Counted from the first letter of the stretch, positions 21,205-32,404 are shown. The stretch is DNA of 64,000 nucleotides from Tillus elongatus (GCA_964006375.1 OZ023269.1:131308809-131372808); one strand, 5' to 3'. Notes: generated by a model from the sequence alone, not told the origin. Made by a program: numbers and translations.

Positions 21205-21965
21205 GTTCCATTGCATAGGATACGCAGACGACATAACGCTAATATGAGAAACGAAAAAAAAATTACAAAGCATGCTGATCGGGCAGGATAGTGCGTTAAA
21301 ACGAATTTAATTAAAAATTAGGCTAATCGAAGTAATGAAGATAAACAAGGATAGGAGTGCGCTAATGGATGTAAAGCCAAACAACTTTAACAAGTCGAAA
21401 TATTCACGTACCTAGGGACTATTATCACGGATGATGGTAAATGTAGCAGAGATCTGAGAAGGAGGATCGCGATGACAGAGCAAGCATTCAATAAATAAAG
21501 CACTCTTCTCACCAATAAACATTTTAATTTGGCCATGAGGTAAAACCTCATCAAGTCGTAAGTATAGAATGTGGTAGTGTATGGGACGGAAACCTGGACT
21601 GTGACTAAGCAGGACATTAAGCGAATAGAAGCTTTTGAGATGAGGACATGAAGAAAAATAAGAAAAACACGGTACACTGAAAAAAGACGATGTAAAGTTT
21701 GTTAAAAGAGGTGAGACAAGAAATATGAAAGGGGGAAGGCAAAATTTATAGGCCATATTCTAAAATATAATAACTTTCTGACATCATTATTCGAAACATT
21801 ATATCTGGAAAGATAGGAACGAGGCAGACCAAGGAGAAGACGTCGGGAAAGCCTGGAACACGTGATGAAGTGTGGAAATTATAATTAAATGAAGAGATCT
21901 GCTGGAGACAGAGTCGTGGTTGCGACGACATTGCGACATCGCACTTATACTGTGATGATGATGCA
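21205..21965 (+). pseudogene. RTE-like reverse transcriptase relic (RTE1)
   Basis: It starts in the RT catalytic core (GYADDITLI) and runs through a degraded LGTIITDDGKCSRDLRRRIA block, an MTEQAFN segment, a GTETWTVTKQDIKRIEAFEM block and WRKIRKTRYTEK-like remains. It ends in 'cgacatcgcacttatactgt' followed by GATGATGATG. The same 3' terminal signature occurs in the other RTE pieces. There are many stops and frameshifts. Confidence 0.8.
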
Positions 21966-22317
21966 TTTTCTGTCTCTCTTTTTCTCCAGCAGTAGCTTCT
22001 GCAACTTATTAATTTTTATTTCATTTTATTTTGGTTGAATCAAGTCAGTTCAAAATTTTGTTAACAAATTAAATTACCACTTCTAACATTTTAAACCAGG
22101 GCGATACTCAATAACAGTTACTAGACTCTATTAACTCTAGTTCACATAAGTTTATATATAGAAGTGTTTGTAAATATTAATTTTTCCATATTTTTTATTA
22201 AACTTGTTACATCGTTATCACTATGTCTGTCTAGTCCATAAATTATAACAGTGTCCCCCTATACCCCTCAATTATCCTCCGCTCCTTTAACAGTAGTGGT
22301 CAAACTTTTATAATTCT

Positions 22318-22440
22318 TCATCCTCTGATGGCGCTAACTTGGTTAGTGAAACGATCGTCAGGTTTTTTAAATGTGTTGTGGTGATTTGGGTTTTCCAGGT
22401 GTACTTACCAAGGAGTATTAACAACGTCCCGTAATAATTT
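22318..22440 (-). repeat. RTE-family 3' region fragment
   Basis: It is collinear with 38106-38215 inside the split RTE element (shared 'tgtgttgtggtgatttgggtt' core, flanked by 'gttagtgaaacgatcgtcagg' versus 'gttagtgatatgatcgccagg'). Confidence 0.65.
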
Positions 22441-22967
22441 ATTCTCGAGGGGTGGATGATGTAGATATTGGTTTTTCCATCACAACCCCACAGCTGGATG
22501 TCATACTGAATTGATAATCTGTTAATACAATAGCATTTTTTCGAAAAATTTAAATTGATTGTTTTATCGAAAAATGAATGGTCCTACTTTTCAAATGCAG
22601 AATTCTAAAATATGTGAGTGACGTATGTGAGGTCACCCTTGGCTCGGTTTTGACGAAACCCGTATTGGCGATCACTAAGGATGCTAGATTTTTAAAGAAA
22701 TTTTATAAGCTTTATATTGAAATCTTTTCTCATAATTTTGGACAAAACTGATAGACTGGAAATTGGGCTATCGTTGCTCACATCAAACTTGTCTTTCTTT
22801 CTAACAGTGGTCTAAACTCGGGCTTGTTATCAAGAACATGAAATTAGCCCCCATTTTATAACACATTGAAGAAAGGGGACATTATAATTAGAGTCAGTTC
22901 GAAAAATTAAATTTTTAAAACTATTGCTGAAATCCAATTTGGTTTTTGCCTTTTTGATCTCTAAGTT
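22441..22967. other. Non-coding, nothing recognised
   Basis: No element or exon was identified. Confidence 0.5.
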
Positions 22968-23340
22968 TTACAACATGTGCTTAAGAGTACGATATCTGAA
23001 AAACATGTTTCTTATTTTTGACTTTACTGTTGAAATACTTGGTAAGATCTTTCCCTGTGGATCAAGCGCAGCATCAGAAGGAAACATGTGGGCAAAGAAA
23101 ACAGCTTTTTCATTTGATGATACAGCGATTACTCCATCGTTCGAAACCAGCGGAGGAAAGATGCTGGGTGTGAAATTGCGACTATATATTTTTCCCTGGG
23201 GATCAAGCCTGGAATTTAACGCAAATGTACTGGCAAATAGATCAGGTTTTTTCAATGACGCGATTACTCTATCATTCCAGACAAGGCAAAAGGCTGTTGG
23301 TGAAAGTTCAACCTATAATAATTGCCAACGACCAAAAACA
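22968..23340 (-). pseudogene. Non-LTR RT linker-region relic with internal duplication
   Basis: The minus-strand frame contains two similar blocks, KKPDLFASTFALNSRLDPQGKI and NEKAVFFAHMFPSDAALDPQ-GKI (22 and 23 residues, partly aligned), followed by KSKIRNMFFRYRTLKHML. The pattern matches the segment before the RT in CR1/Daphne-like elements (compare KAELFASLFVGNSTLNPPLN in B4 and IIFKTKKVRNML). The core RT is absent. Confidence 0.6.
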
Positions 23341-24290
23341 TCTTGCGTCGTTTGGACATGAGATAACTTTGTATCTTATTAATTGGTGAAAGTCATTTTT
23401 CGCCTGCTTGATTTTCTGCTTATACGTGTTATTTCTTAATACAAACGCGGCATGTGTTTTTCTGTTGAAGTTTTTGTGTAAAAAATTTTAAGCAGGCTTT
23501 TGGTAAGTACTGCATTTTGGCAAGTTTTATTGAATACGGTTACGGTTTGGAATTTATTTTCTTAAATGTGGATATAGGTTCCCTAGCCTAATAAGATACT
23601 TTTAGTAATATAATTGACATATTCTTTGGGTCAACTATTTCCAAAACAGATAACTGCCAAAAAATATTTGGTTTTATATCCGTTATAGGTTTCTTCAATC
23701 CAATTAAACTCTCTTTGTAATATTAAATGGCATAAAGGCCAACGATAATTCTTATGTAGTTTTACTTAAAGAGCCGTGGAGTTGGTAAGGAAATTTTAAA
23801 TGATTGATTAAATCGACTACTTGATGGAAAACCATGATTAAGACTAAACCATGTTTATTTTATTTAACGCAACACGTCAAAAACGTATTTGGAGTCTTGT
23901 TATATTTTACATGGACCTTGTATATGGATTTATAGTGTAACTATATACCTAGGGTTGTGTTGGGTGACTATATTGAAAAGCTTTGTGACCATTCTGATGT
24001 TTGAGTGAGGGAAGTCTATACAAGAATATTTAGGGATTATATGGATTATAATTTACTATAATCTCTCTGTATTCTTTTGTTGATTTCTGACCTCTTGTAG
24101 TTCGGTAACAGTAGCCCAGATGGGGTGATTCGAAGTCAGATAACACAAATTATAATTATGGATAAGTGAGTCCACCAGAATTACATTAATAAGTACAAAA
24201 CCGATTATAAAAAGCTGCAATGATAACAGATTAAAATCAATTTGTAAATATGCAATTTATGTAATTATACGGGAGGATTGGATGATTGTT
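23341..24290. other. Non-coding, nothing recognised
   Basis: AT-rich sequence, with no supported feature. Confidence 0.5.
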
Positions 24291-24625
24291 GGTCTTTGTT
24301 TCTTTAACGTCGGTCTATTACCGCAACTATGGATCACCGACGCCAGGGAACAGTTACACCTCATTATCCTGGAAATTTTGCCGAACCCCTGCCTTTTTGT
24401 AAGAAGGGTAGGGATCTTTAACGTGCCCAACATAGCATGGACATGGAACCGACGGCTTTACTCCCCCTCCGAAGGACATAATATGAGATATTCGACTTAC
24501 TCAAATACAATGGTTGATGTTAATGTTACAGTTTGTACTGAAAAAGTGAAAGGAGAGCCCTGCGACCGAACCCGGTACCCTTTAGTTCAGAGGCACACGT
24601 TCTTACCACTGAACCACCGAGACTC
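24291..24625 (-). mobile_element. tRNA-derived SINE, family S, copy S2
   Basis: The minus-strand head reads 'gtctcggtggttcagtggta' (A box) and later 'gggttcggtcgcaggg' (B box), with a ~45-bp tRNA-like spacing. A ~250-bp body contains 'aaagccgtcggttccatgtc' and 'aaagatccctacccttctta', and the end is 'agaccgacgttaaagaaaca'. The same layout occurs at 32405-32750 and 58608-58953. Confidence 0.8.
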
Positions 24626-24839
24626 TAGGTTTGGGTTATAAAAGTTATAATGTACCGTTTTTAAACTCAACAATTATCGAATATCTGATTTTTTCAAACA
24701 TATTTTTTATATACAGAATGGCAACATTGTGGTATTGTAATATTTGTTCAAAGACAGCAAGAAACGTTTTAATGGTTTCTTATTAATTTTTTGATCACGA
24801 TTCTTAGAAAGTTTTGCTGTTATTTGATCTACACTAGGA

Positions 24840-25200
24840 GTTTCTCTTTGTCTAAGCTCTTTCAGAAGCTTCTCTAATTCTTGTCTTAAAATAGAAGGGT
24901 CTAGATCGTCTGGGTTTATCTTTTCTATCTAATTTTTTTATTCTTCTCAAGCCTCCTTTCTACCATATCGCTTCTCCAGTTCCTCAGACAGTCCAATCCG
25001 ATCTTAATCCAGATAATTCGTCTCGTGTTAGGGACACCAATCGAAAGTATTTAAGCCTATTGCAGAACTTGCCCATGTGATCGCATAGCAGAGGCCCTGT
25101 CGTTTCTCTTGCTTCGTTGCAGTATCTGCAGTTTTCTCTGGCCACTGTCCACCTTAGATATCTTCATAAGATGCCGCCTTACTGGAAAGTCGTGTGAAAT
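24840..25200 (-). pseudogene. Possible zinc-finger tail of an RNase H-bearing non-LTR element
   Basis: The minus strand gives ARENCRYCNEARETTGPLLCD, then CNRLKYFRLV. This resembles the CxxC...ET...HLLC...C...R tail that follows RNase H in I/LOA-type elements. It is frame-broken and short, so the call is tentative. Confidence 0.4.
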
Positions 25201-25209
25201 AATTATGAA

Positions 25210-26345
25210 CTTTTTATAGACCCATCGCAGTATTGTTCAACTTTGCTAAGGTTTTCGATTAACATTGCTTCATACCGAGGCGCTCTACTTGTATTAACCT
25301 TCTGGAGATTAAGCAATACATCTCGGATGTTCTTGATAAAAAAAAGGCCACGTGGGTGTGATTTATATCGATTTCTCAAAGGCTTTTGACACGATCAGCC
25401 ATATCATTTTTTCCAAGTTGGATGTCTGGGCTGTTCCTCTGCACTGTTTTAATTTTTTATATCATGTCTGTCGAGCAAAAAGCAGTATGTTGTGCGTGGC
25501 GGACATCGTTCCGATGAGTATACTGCCACCTCGGGTGTACCTCAGGGGTCGAATCTTGGGCCTCTTCTGTTTCTAATCTTTATCAACGACCTGTACCATG
25601 CTCTTCGATGTGATCGGCTCCTCTTTGCGGAGGACCTTAAATTGCATGCACAGATTAGTTCTATTCAGGACTGCTGTGCTCTTCAGTCAGACATGGACAG
25701 GGTGTATGCGTGATGTGATCAAAATCTTCCTAGCATGAACAGCACTAAGTGCAAGGTAACGAACTTTTCCAGGAAGAAAAATTTCACCTCTTTTGCCTGT
25801 GCGTACTCAGATGCCATTATTCGACGTTGCAGCGACATAGTGACAGATTTGAGGGATATATTCGACTCACAGCTTTCCTTCACTTACCACGCTACTCAGA
25901 CGGTTTAGCAGCTCTAGGCATGCTTGGATTTTTGATAATAAATTGCAGTAACTTTATCAATTTACAAGGTCTAAAAACACTCTACTCTGCTTACATTTGT
26001 GTACTGTTGTCTCGTGTGGAGCCCATATTATAACCGTTATGTATCCAGTCTGGAGACAGTTCAACGAAAGTTTCTTAAGTACTTATATTTTAAAGTTAAT
26101 GGTTCGTACCCGCCTAGAGGGGTCGAGCAACAAAACTTGCTACTGTATTTTGATGAGATGTGGTTACTTGGTCACAGAGCAACTATGTCACTGCTACACA
26201 ACAGGGTGGATTCTCCAACCATCTCATCCCAGATTCACTTCTTCGTACCTTAGCAAAATGCTCGTTCTTCTTGTTTACTTTACTGCCCTCAAGCTATGTT
26301 CAATTTAATGATAGGGTCCCCACTGTATTTAATTTTAACGAACTT
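25210..26345 (+). pseudogene. C2 reverse transcriptase fragment
   Basis: It reads YRPIAVLFNFAKVFD-stop-HCFIPRRSTCIN, IYIDFSKAFDTISH, GVPQGSNLGPLLFLIFINDL and LLFAEDLKLHAQI. The FADD core has become FAED, so the first catalytic Asp is Glu. Frameshifts separate the DFSKAFD and GVPQG blocks. The tail includes YRCCLVWSPYYNRYVSSLET-like residues in another frame (25997-26253). Confidence 0.82.
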
Positions 26346-26420
26346 TAATAGGATCTGCCAAAGCTAGTTACATCAATACGGACTCTTTAAATCACATACT
26401 GTCTTTTGTGTTACATGGAT

Positions 26421-26432
26421 ATCTTTAGGGTT
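26421..26432. repeat. Left target-site duplication of A4
   Basis: ATCTTTAGGGTT, repeated exactly at 28427-28438. Confidence 0.92.
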
Positions 26433-28426
26433 TTTTCCTCAGGGCTCGTTTGCGGCCTTGCCGCCCCGATAGCACTGCCACCTTTAGTTGCTTGTGCATA
26501 CCCTTAGTCTTACTCCACCCAATCCAAAGTCACTGTGCCTTGAACTAGTCTGCACAGCGATTGGTAAGGTAAAGTTTTATATTGCTCTGTCTCCGGTCTA
26601 GACTGTCCGTAGATCAGTTATCTTTTGCGGTCCAGAGCTTTACACTCGCAGAAGATCTTCTGGGCTAATTCCTCCCCCTCGCCGCAGAGTCTGCATGCGA
26701 GGTCCCCTTCGAACCGCCCCATTTTATGCAGGTGTTTCTTGACGGCCATGTGTCCCGTCAAGAGACCTGTTGTGTTTCTGAGCGGTCCTCTGCTAAAATT
26801 TAGCAGCTCCACAGCTCTCTTTGAACTGGGTTCGTCAATTATTGACTTCCCATGTCTGAGCCCTGGACAGTCTGCCCAGTACACCTTGTGTTGGTTTCTG
26901 ACCCAGGACTTAATGGCTCCCCTGGCAGTGCTCTTTGTCACCGCCAGAGCCGGTTCTGGTCCCGTAAATGGTTCTGCTAACCCTCTCTTCGCGAGACTGT
27001 CAGCTTCTTCATTGCCTTTAGCCCCCGAGTGACTCGGCACCCAGATGAGGGTCACTTTATTCTGCCCAGCCAGATCTCTCGTCTCGTCTCCGCACTCACT
27101 CACCAGCCAGGAATTTACCCATGGGCTACTTAGTGCCTTAAGGGCTGCCTGGCTGTCTGTGGCTATGAGGATCCGCTTGTTGGTGTAGTCCCTCCTCTTG
27201 TTCTCCCGCACACAGTGCAGGATGGCGTACATTTCGGTCTGAAACACCGTTGCATGGGCTCCGAGGGAAATACTATGACTTACCCTCGGTCCTTCCTAGT
27301 AAACACCTGCCCCCGTTCCACGCTTCCCGTCGGATCCGTCCGTGAACCAGATGATAGCGTCCCGTGGTATGCCCGGCGTCTCCTCCCGCCATGCCTCGAG
27401 GTCGGGGATTACCACTGTAAAGTGGTTTTCCCTGCAGATTCGCGGGCTCGCGAAGTCTGACCTCATTTCAAGCATATGCTCCTTCACGATCTCCTGAATT
27501 TTGCAGTGGCCCCTGAAGCCTGGGTTGATCTTCAGTCTACCATTGCAGGCTAGTCTCTATAGTCCTAGCCTGGCCTCCCCCATAATAATTAGGTGTAGGG
27601 GTGGTAGATCCAGCAACACCTCCATGGCGGCTGTTGGGGTTGAAGACATGGCCCCTGTGATGCCTAGGCAAGCCATCCTTTGGATCTTGTCTGGTTTTTG
27701 TTTGGCACTGGATTGTGTCACCTTAGGCCACCAGACCAGTGCCGCGTATGTTAACGATGGTCTGATCATCCTTGTGTACAGTCAGTGGGCCATACTAGGT
27801 CTTAGTCCACACGTTTTTCCATATAGCCGCCTAGTGACGGCTAAGGTCATGACTGCCTTACGCAGTATTTTTCCAATGTGAACATTCCAGGTTAGCTTAG
27901 AGTCCAATACGACCCCAAGGTATTTTATCTCCCTGGCCATTGGAATGCTCCTACCATATAGAGTGAGAGTTCTGTGGCTGTCGCACTTCCTCCTCCTCGT
28001 GAACGGCACGACGGTTGTTTTCTCGGGGCTCACCCCGGGCCCTTGACCAACCGTCCACCCTTCCACCACTTTCAGTGCAGTCTGCATGCGCTCGCACACT
28101 GACTGTGTGACCTTTCCTCGGACTATGATTACAAGGTCGTCCGCATAGCCCTGTACCTCATAACACCCCCCCCCCCCCCCCCCCCCGAGAGCCTCCCCAG
28201 CAGGCCGTCCACGACTAGGCACCAGAGCAAGGGAGACAGAACGATCCCCTGCGGACACCCCGCCAGCAGAGTCCCTCCCGCGAGTGAGGTGAACACCGCC
28301 CTGTCCCTGAGCATGGAACCGATCCACCTGCAGCAGGTCTCCTCTATTCCACGCTCCAGGACAGCTGCCAGAACCGATCCGAACGAGGTGTTGCTGAAGG
28401 CCCCCTCTATGTCTAGGAACGCCCCC
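26433..28426 (-). mobile_element. Non-LTR element copy A4, 5'-truncated
   Basis: This is a minus-strand copy ending in a short A tail at 26433 and truncated at MGAFLDIEGAF. An exact 12-bp TSD flanks it. The ORF2 remainder (26618-28426) has GCPQGIVLSPLLW, GYADDLVII, the RNase H motifs and a degraded CCHC tail (FCEC). It is frame-broken, partly by a 21-C run at 28166-28186 where A1 has only 6. The codon matching the A1 premature stop is TAT here. Confidence 0.93.
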
Positions 28427-28438
28427 ATCTTTAGGGTT
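28427..28438. repeat. Right target-site duplication of A4
   Basis: ATCTTTAGGGTT directly beyond the truncated 5' end of A4. Confidence 0.92.
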
Positions 28439-28685
28439 CTTTGAGTATAAACTTATATTTTGTTATTTTCTCTCTGTACATTTTTGGTATAAAACCAAAG
28501 TTGTTAACTAGGTTTTGTATTATTTATTGTTATATTTTTTCTTAATTATGCTGTTGTTTTTTGCAGATGGTTATGTATGTCATGTTTGTAGGAATTATTA
28601 TGTATTGGTATTCTGATTATATTGTGTTATTTTTAATGTCCTGTAGGAGAAAATTGTTTTTGTTGGGCATGTAAATAAATAAACA

Positions 28686-28866
28686 TACTTGAAAAAAAGG
28701 AATATTTGAAGGACATGTACTTGGAAAAGGGCAGGGGTACACCAAGGGGAGAGCGTCTGGAAAACCTGACACAATTAACGAAGTATTGAAGCTACAATTG
28801 AATTAAAAGAGCTGCTGGAGACCGAGGATCATGGCTACGGCGACATCGCCTTCGGACTGTGATGAA
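28686..28866 (+). repeat. RTE-family 3' end fragment
   Basis: It reads FEGHVLGKGQG..KGRASGKPDT-like residues, then the non-coding end 'gacatcgccttcggactgtg' + 'atgaaat'. It is collinear with the RTE1 3' end at 21790-21960 and, reversed, with 37815-37990. Confidence 0.7.
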
Positions 28867-29868
28867 ATTATAGGTACTTGAAAATAGTGTGTGTTAATTG
28901 TCAGAACATGATGGTCATATAGTGAGTATGATAAAGGCAAGAAACGTTTGAAATTAATTTCCCGGAAACTGAAGTTACTGGGGTGAAAATTTGACCCAGA
29001 TAACATACATCAATTACCCTAAATAAATTTGAACATTTAAAATGTGAAATGTGATTCACGTTATTTATTACTCTCAACAAGAATTACTTTCAGTATATTT
29101 GTATTCTATAGAGACTGCAATTTTGTCACATATTACCTATCCAGCTGTGAATTTAAACTCCTCTCCCCTTTTCTAGAGAGCACCCTCTCTTTTTGAATCT
29201 CTCTGTGATGCTTCTGCCCCGTGAGAAATCAATTTACATTTTATTGTTATTATATTTACTACAAACAAGAGTTTTTATGTTACTGCTCGTTCTAGAGACA
29301 CTCTCTTTTCATATAGCAAATTTCCAGTCTAACTGAATTATATAGACATAACATTTTTATATCTGTATATTTTGTTGTTAGATTGTTTTGTTTTTATTAC
29401 CAATTTGTTTACTGTGATTCTGGCTTTTACTGGAGCCTTATTATATGTCCCTTTCTATGTCAAAATTAGGTCAATTCAGATAGAACTTATAAATATCTGA
29501 TTTGCTATTATCAGGTTTTCACCCGACAAGATCTATTAGTGAGTTTTCGTAGTCGAAGATTGCGAATTTGTAATTTTGAAAAAAATTAAAACGGGTCCCC
29601 TACAACGTATTGCTCGGGGTCAGTTGTAATTTTTACATGTTTGGGAAGTCTTTTAGTGGTAGATTCAGGGGGTGAAAATAGGAAAAATAAATCCATAAGT
29701 CATAGTTCAAATGTCAACTATTCTTGAAATAATTTTATATATATTTTTTGAACCAACAAACTTTCGTCCAAAAATTAAGGCTATTCTTTTTTAACAAATC
29801 AATCACAAGCCACCTAAATCATATGTGCGAAACAATTTTAATTAACTGGTTTGGTTACGAATTCACAG
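28867..29868. other. Non-coding with one diverged E module
   Basis: An E module in reverse orientation lies at 29539-29645 (ctattagtgagttttcgtag ... cggggtcagttgtaattttt). Nothing else was recognised. Confidence 0.55.
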
Positions 29869-30600
29869 AATGCCACAAATTCTGACTTATAAGGAATGCG
29901 GATATAATTTTTGTTTATGGGTTTTGTAATGGAAACTCTGTTCACGTAGTTAACGAATATCGACGGCGATTTTCTAACCTAGTGCTATCTAATAAAAAAC
30001 TTTTTCTAAGACTTTTCACTAGAGCTCAGGAAACTGGTGCTTTTCCGAGCGCAAGTATTTTTAGTAAAAGAGAAGGTCTTGACATACGAACCTAAGAAAA
30101 CATTCTTAACATTGAAGAAAACCCAAGAGTGTGGCCTAATCAATGATCACTTAATAGGTCCGTTTGTGATGGATGAGCGTCTTACTGGGAAGGATATTTA
30201 CAGTTCCTAGAAGATCATTTAGCAGAAATTTTGGAGGATGTTCCTCTAAATGTTCGACAACGGTTATACTTCCAACATGATGGGGCTCCTACCCACTTTA
30301 CTCTGCGGGTACGAAACTTTTTAAACAATTATTTTCCTGGACGCTGGATTGGTAAGGGTGTCCAATGTATCCAGACCTAAACCGACTCGGTTATTCCGTT
30401 GTGTGTGTGTGTGGGGGGGGGGGGGGGGGGGGGGGTGTCATTGGTGTACACCAATAAAGTAGACACAACTGATCGCATTAGGAATGCCGCCGCAATAATA
30501 AATAATAGCGGCGCTATTAACCATGCTATTCGCATCATCAATAAAAGAGCAAAGTGCATTGAAGTTGGTGATAGTATTTGTGAAAATGTTCTTTAAATAT
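29869..30600 (+). pseudogene. Mariner-superfamily (DDE_3-type) transposase relic, internally deleted
   Basis: The N-terminal part reads ADIIFVYGFCNGNSVHVVNE..RRRF, then RLFTRAQETGAFPS (helix-turn-helix 'ETG' block) and ENILNIEENP. It then jumps straight to CGLINDHLIGPFVMDERLTG, so the region with the first catalytic Asp is deleted. After a frameshift near 30205 come FLEDHLAEILEDVPLNVRQR, YFQHDGAPTHFTLRVRNFLN and FPGRWIGKG, including the second Asp (HDGAP). The third-Asp block is degraded. The C-terminus resumes after a (GT)n/G-run as VDTTDRIRNAAAIINN and later CIEVGDSICENVL. Confidence 0.85.
30400..30435. repeat. (GT)n followed by a 23-G run
   Basis: GT dinucleotides at 30400-30412 pass into 23 consecutive G's (30413-30435), splitting the transposase relic. 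Confidence 0.95.
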
Positions 30601-30626
30601 TTACCGTTTATTATAATTTCTTACTT

Positions 30627-30639
30627 TTCCCTTTGAACA
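30627..30639. repeat. Left TSD of SINE T1
   Basis: TTCCCTTTGAACA, repeated exactly at 30851-30863. Confidence 0.93.
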
Positions 30640-30850
30640 ATCGCCTCCGTGGCCGTGCGGGAAAGTCGATTCAGACTTTCCAATACGGACTCGGGGGACG
30701 ACGGTTCGAGACTCACCGGCGGCGGATGATTTTTCAAATCACTGTCGTCGTTGAGATCGAGCTCAAGGTGGAGGGTAGGTTAGTTTAGATGAGCAAAAAG
30801 GGTCAGCAATGGCCTAATTGCCAGTAAGCACCTTACCTTTACCTTTTACC
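30640..30850 (+). mobile_element. tRNA-derived SINE T1 (211 bp) with perfect TSD
   Basis: The head contains 'ccgtggccgtgcgggaaag' (A box) and 'gacggttcgagactcacc' (B box) with a longer gap between them, as in class II (Leu/Ser-type) tRNAs. The body has 'gtcgtcgttgagatcgagct' and the tail is 'accttacctttacctttt'-like. An exact 13-bp TSD flanks it, so the insertion is recent. It differs from family S in both head and tail. Confidence 0.88.
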
Positions 30851-30863
30851 TTCCCTTTGAACA
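30851..30863. repeat. Right TSD of SINE T1
   Basis: Exact copy of 30627-30639. Confidence 0.93.
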
Positions 30864-30886
30864 TGGATAAAATAAAAAGTCTAAAC

Positions 30887-32066
30887 GCAGCAAGTGCGTT
30901 ATGGCAGTGAATTTTCATTAAAATGTTTTTAATGGCAAATACGCCTTTTTTAATGAAAGCAGGCATCAAATTTATTAAATTCATTTATAAGAAAACTCAC
31001 TATTAAAAGAACATTTTCTACAATAACATTAGTCAATAAAAATAAATGAAATAAATTAAAAAATATTCAAAATCTGGTCTAAATAGAGAACTAGATACTT
31101 TTTCTGTGGCTTCACAGAGAAAATTATTTCGCGTGTGGACGCAGTAAAAATTGAATCCGGTTGTAGAGAAGAAAACAACCTCTTCTGATGTAACAAATCG
31201 CTACATCTATGTTAACTGTGGAAAGGTTTTACCAACTAAGGGCAACAACCGCTGCTATTAAACTTAAATTAAAAGTCATAAAAGTGCTTATCTTAAATTT
31301 TCAACAAAAAATCGCTAAAAATATTGGAATTACACAATCTGATCAGATACCCTTAAAATTGAATCAAGGACGAAAAAAAAAGCTAAGAAAAAGTCCTTTC
31401 GCTCATCAGCTATGCATCTAACAACTACACTACTGTAAACCTTGTATCACACTCTGCAATGAAATGTAGATAACCGAGAATGGTCTTAAGTTATTTATTT
31501 GTAATACGTAAGGTCTTTAGTGGCAGATCTATTTTAACAAATGAGAAGTGTAGCGTAAATCTAAACCATTCTAATATACATTTTATGCAATATTTACCAT
31601 TTATAAACCACATTGCTTATACCGATTGTCACGTTTCAAATCTCTAGTTTGATATTTATAGGAGAAAAATTATAAAAGTCTCAAGGTAAGTCTTCTGGTG
31701 CTTCGAGAACTTTTTGCGCCATGAAAAGATAAACGTTGTCTGTAATATTTAATATATTTTGTTTAACACATACAACATTTTGGTATTGCGTCTTCTCTGA
31801 TTTTTAGTGGCACTAAAATTTTGCTTTATTAAGTGCGTATAACTTTTTTTTCTTTCAACTTAGAGACCTAAATTGTGGCGCAGAGTTTTACAATATAAAG
31901 CAGCTTGCCAAATTTGGTTGCCATAGCTTTGTTATTTCTGAAGATATTATTTTTTTCCAAAAAAAACTAAAATTTTCCCGGAAAAACTGGTCCGATTTAC
32001 CTGGCCAACCAACTTATCCAAGCCACTTGCAAAAAGAATTTACTCACCAAATTTTATCAAAATCGG
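30887..32066 (+). repeat. Long modular repeat (terminus + body + D module)
   Basis: It starts with the conserved terminus (acgcagcaagtgcgttatgg, 30891-30910) and ends in a D module (31900-32066). It is collinear, in reverse complement, with 63483 down to 61829. Shared landmarks include 'gatactttttctgtgg', 'gtagataaccga' and 'aagataaacgttgtc'. No conserved ORF is apparent. Confidence 0.75.
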
Positions 32067-32159
32067 TCCATTGCCTATTCTAATAAAACCTGGCACGCGT
32101 GTACCTTTGATAAATGGCTTGGACAAATTAGAGAGGAAAATCTGGCTAGTTTTTGCAAG

Positions 32160-32374
32160 AAGAATTTGTTTTGTTTTTTTTCGAAAAAATTCTATTAGCA
32201 AAGATATTTCAACCAAATTGGGTAACAAAAAGTTTATAAAGGCAACATGTGTACAGAGTTGCATCAAACCCAATTTATTATTTTCGGAGATACAATTTTT
32301 TACCTATAGAGGATTTTTCCTATTAGAAGGATTTATATGGAAGTGCGCTACTATAACGCACTTTGTGCTTCCAG
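32160..32374 (-). repeat. Modular repeat fragment ending in the conserved terminus
   Basis: D-like sequence leads to a reversed, diverged terminus 'ctactataacgcactttgtg' + 'cttccag' (about 32345-32374). Confidence 0.55.
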
Positions 32375-32404
32375 AATTTTTTAAACTTGGATTAGTTCAC
32401 TGTT

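Larger units (their letters stand above)
25210..28684 (+). mobile_element. Jockey-like non-LTR element C2, split by A4
   Basis: RT sequence (25210-26345) and part of the 3' UTR precede A4; the rest of the 3' UTR (28439-28684) follows it and ends in 'gtaaataaataaa', like C1. The 5' side is truncated within the RT at YRPIAVLFNFAKVFD, and an internal deletion lies directly after that block. Confidence 0.8.

Noticed and set aside
22403..22412. Donor-like GTAAGT on the minus strand near 22400
   Set aside because: It lies in an RTE 3' fragment; the paralogous site near 38205 has no donor, so it is a chance match.
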